Assembly (NCBI GenBank): GCA_034509495.1
Contig: CM067503.1
Coordinates: forward strand, 10,422,994 to 10,486,993
Source: Acestrorhynchus altus
Lineage: Eukaryota > Chordata > Actinopteri > Characiformes > Acestrorhynchidae
Direction: 5' to 3'
Length of the DNA: 64,000 nt
A model generated the notes under the pieces. It worked only from the letters and a program-made list of their open reading frames with translations. It was not told the DNA's origin and did no database searches. A program made the position numbers and the translations under genes. Positions 61,020 through 64,000 of the stretch are shown in pieces (within the stretch, counting starts at the first letter, position 1; the number at the start of each line of letters is the position of its first letter).

Positions 61020-64000
61020 GTGACTATGTTCTTTCCTCTCAGTGTCAATATTAATAGGTATCAGTGGACTGACTATTAATGGCTACTTTTACTTGTAGTT
61101 CTTAATGCAGCAATGCCTTATTTGATTGTCAGAGATGAAGCAAGAAAACAATTAAACAAGAAAGTTTAGGAACAGCTATGAAGAAAGATAGCTCTGTTAG
61201 AAATTACTGCTGCATTTAAACTACAGCCCTCTGTTCTCCACCCCTAGAGTTAGTTTTTACTTATCAATGTTGGGATTTTTTTAACTGTGTTTATCAAAAA
61301 CGGCCGCCTTCGGTTTTTGTCAAAAACAACACAGGGCAGTTTGGTGAAAATGGTTCTCTGCAGCTTGCATGAGGTACCGAGAGAATTGTTGTTTGTAATA
61401 GGAGTGTTTGAGTTCCGTTTGCTGTTCACTTGATTTGCTTGCTGTTATCTCTGCATTATTGGTTATTGTTCTGCATACCTCCAACCTTCTGGTCATTGCA
61501 GTTAGGGGCAAATAAAGCAGACTGATCCAGAGATTAATTTAGAGAAGAATGACTCTCAGTATAATATTTGTCAAGTGCCAATAACTGTTTCAAACTGTTA
61601 CTTTCAGTGCTACTATACAATGTCCCTGTCCATGGTGCTAATACATGCCTCCATTGAAATGAATGCAGCCAGTCAAGAATGAATGACATTATCAACTTCA
61701 GCACCTGCCGTTCCCACTCTGTCATTGGCTTACTTTCTGTGGAGACTTGCTTAAGGGTGCAGGTAATCAAATGAAGAGTCCAAGGTGCCTCCCTGAACCC
61801 AGTAAGGCAGGTTAATGACCCACACTGCTATAGGGGTGAAATTTATCGTCGGGCCGGTGCCTGTAATGCCTTTTCCGGTGGGCTTAACATTCTGATGAAG
61901 CAGAAAAGTGCTTTTTGCTGCAGTTAGCTTTCGGAAGTGACACTGGAGGAGCAGGCTGAGCCATAGACTTAGAGCTAATGGAAATTTAAGTGGCTGAAAC
62001 AGAGACACTGACTGATGCTGAGGACCTCTTCCTCTAGTTATACATTGCATGCTGAGGCAGTCACTGGTTTATGTGGAATGGTTGTGTGCATGACCAGCTG
62101 GTGATGTATGGATAGATTATAAGGAGATAACCAATCTTTTTAGATAACCAATAACTTTTTGTCACAGTTAAGCCAGCCAGACAATTTTCTGAGTCTTTTT
62201 CTAATGGGTCATTAAGCAGCTGTAAGGGAGGGTCCATGGAGAAGCGTGCATTTGGCATTTAAGAGTTTAGAAACCTCTTCCTGAAAGAAGTATACTTTTG
62301 GTCAGCCACTGAAAATGTGCATAAAGGTTTCCAGTGTTGCTTTGGGACAAATAGACCAGTACAAGTGAGGACTTATCTATTAAATTTCTTTTCTGGATTA
62401 TGTGGAGACATTATCTGGGGCTGTTATCCAGCCAAGTTATCTTTCATGCAGTCATCCTCTAAGTAAGGTTCTGAATTAGTGAAGGGAGCTATGTGCCCTA
62501 GCTTACACACTACATGGCCAAAGTATTGGGACTTTAAAACATTATATCTCCAGGAGTTATAATGACATATTCTAATCTCATATGCATTAATATGAAGTTG
62601 TTGCACCCTTTACAGTTCTAACAGGTTGGTAATCAGCAGAGCATTAGTAACATCATGGTTGCCATGGTCCCTAAATTCTTCTGCATTATAATAATACCAC
62701 TCACAGTTAATCAAGAAATATCTTTGATGGTAGAAATTTCACTAACTCTTTTGTTACAACAGTCTTGTCGTATTACAGTACCACACTGAAATCCAGTGAG
62801 CTCTTTAGAACTGCCCTTTTCAATAATGTTTATAAAGGCAGATTGCATGGCAAAGTTCTTGGTTTAATACACCTGTGGCAATGGAACCAAATAAAACACT
62901 TGAATTCAATGATTAATATGTGTCCCAATACATTTGTCCATATATTGTAGATTACATGCAAGTATGATTAGCAGATACTTGGTATAAATGTGTACAGCAC
63001 CTGCACATGTCTGCAGAGGGAGTGCTAATCTGTCAGTTAGTTGAGTAACCACATGCCATTTAAAAGGCATGTTTTGATCTGTTTGGATTGAACAGTTGAG
63101 AAGAACATGACTCTCTTGGTAAGGATTGCAGAGTGTATTAATAAAGAATTCAGTGCTGAATATTTTACAACCATTTTAAAGGTAGCTCAGCCTGAGTCAG
63201 GCCTAATAAACAGATCTGATTGAGGAGAGATATAATTTTGCTGCTTTTTCTTAAAAGAAACTTGGCTTATCCATATGGTCAGCCTATCCATGTGTAAATA
63301 TGTACAGGACTTCCTGTAGATCTGGATACTTTTTCTCTCATCTCATCCATTTAAAGGGTTTGAAAGTTATTGTTGCAATTACTAACCAATTACTGATATT
63401 GGTTGTTTACCTACTATACTTACACAAAAAATGATGAAAAATGTTGTGTCCAGAAGGAATCAACTGATGTCACGTATCCAGAAGGCCTGGCGTGGGGTGC
63501 AATTTTTTAGATATAGCACCCCCATGACACTTAAACAGGCCTGAATACTGATAATTCATATGTGAGTTAATTGACATTTTGATATAATGTATAAAAAATA
63601 TCAGTAAAGAGAGATCAGTGAGCTGATCAGTATAATTTTTATTATTAATATGTTGGTCATTTATTGTTGTATTTTACAGTACTCCTACAGTGCTTGATTT
63701 ATTAGACTCCATGGCTCTGAATCTGAGGTTTTCTCTCAGATAGGTAGTGTAGGTCATTAATATGAATTAGCTCATTTACATATATCTACATTAAATTTGG
63801 CTTTTGCGATCACATTAAAAAATGCAGTGGTACAGATATTGTGGTGTGCTGTTACAATTCTTTTATGAATAGCACATTAGCCTGCCAAAGGTTTTCAATA
63901 GTGAATAGCACCATTGCCACTTTTACTGCAGCAATGTATAATTTCTCCACATGCAGAAAATGTGAAATGTAAATATGCAGAAAATAATGGCTTGCAGCAA
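61020..64000 (+). other. ctnnd2 intron downstream of exon E (5' part only)
   Basis: The intron starts GTGACT and runs past the window end. Human CTNND2 continues with SASAPASPREM, and no such exon is visible, so the next exon lies beyond 64000. The only mobile DNA I recognise is a non-autonomous Tc1-like element at 62509-62950. The rest is AT-rich with nothing identifiable. Confidence 0.8.
62509..62950 (+). mobile_element. Non-autonomous Tc1/mariner-like element
   Basis: Left end CTACATGGCCAAAGTATTGG and right end TCCCAATACATTTGTCCATA then TATTGTAG are inverted repeats (about 24 bases). The interior near the right end (AATACACCTGTGGCAATGGA) also matches this fish Tc1 family. There is no intact transposase. 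Confidence 0.85.

Overview
The window is a gene-internal segment of a vertebrate, almost certainly teleost, genome. It carries five internal exons on the + strand of a delta-catenin gene (CTNND2 orthologue, p120-catenin family) separated by introns of 6 to 24 kb. Joined across canonical GT-AG sites, the exons give 781 coding bases (260 codons plus one base) in one open frame that closely follows human CTNND2 as I recall it. Neither end of the gene is present: the N-terminal region, the first Armadillo repeats, the C-terminal PDZ ligand and both UTRs lie outside. Whether this is the fish ctnnd2a or ctnnd2b copy cannot be decided here.

Layout: intron 1-7741; exon A 7742-7915; intron 7916-14309; exon B 14310-14460; intron 14461-38435; exon C 38436-38679; intron 38680-45545; exon D 45546-45630; intron 45631-60892; exon E 60893-61019; intron 61020-64000 (runs off the window). 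Exons A-D encode the last Armadillo repeats, which bind the cadherin juxtamembrane tail. Exon E begins the Ser/Arg-rich C-terminal tail. The one clear coding difference from mammals is a Ser/Gly/Ala-rich expansion in exon C.

The introns hold a teleost repeat landscape. There are tRNA-derived SINEs with recognisable pol III B boxes, and several Tc1/mariner-like elements (one internally deleted fold-back at 42185-42730, one decayed transposase copy at 49061-50092, one transposase fragment near 27.7 kb). There are also small inverted-repeat elements, an L2-like LINE fragment and long GT/CA, GA, GATA and TA microsatellites. The SINE families and the 'missing-in-mammals' repeat families suggest an otophysan fish (characin/catfish-like), but that is inference from repeat memory only.

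No second protein gene, confident tRNA/rRNA/miRNA, CRISPR or bacterial-type system is visible. The most interesting points are the exon C loop expansion, a 50-bp-arm fold-back at 23173-23280, a frame-breaking exon-like stretch at 57294-57398, repeat material lying against two splice acceptors, and several repeat-free blocks that look like conserved noncoding elements. I found no evidence for a previously undescribed system.
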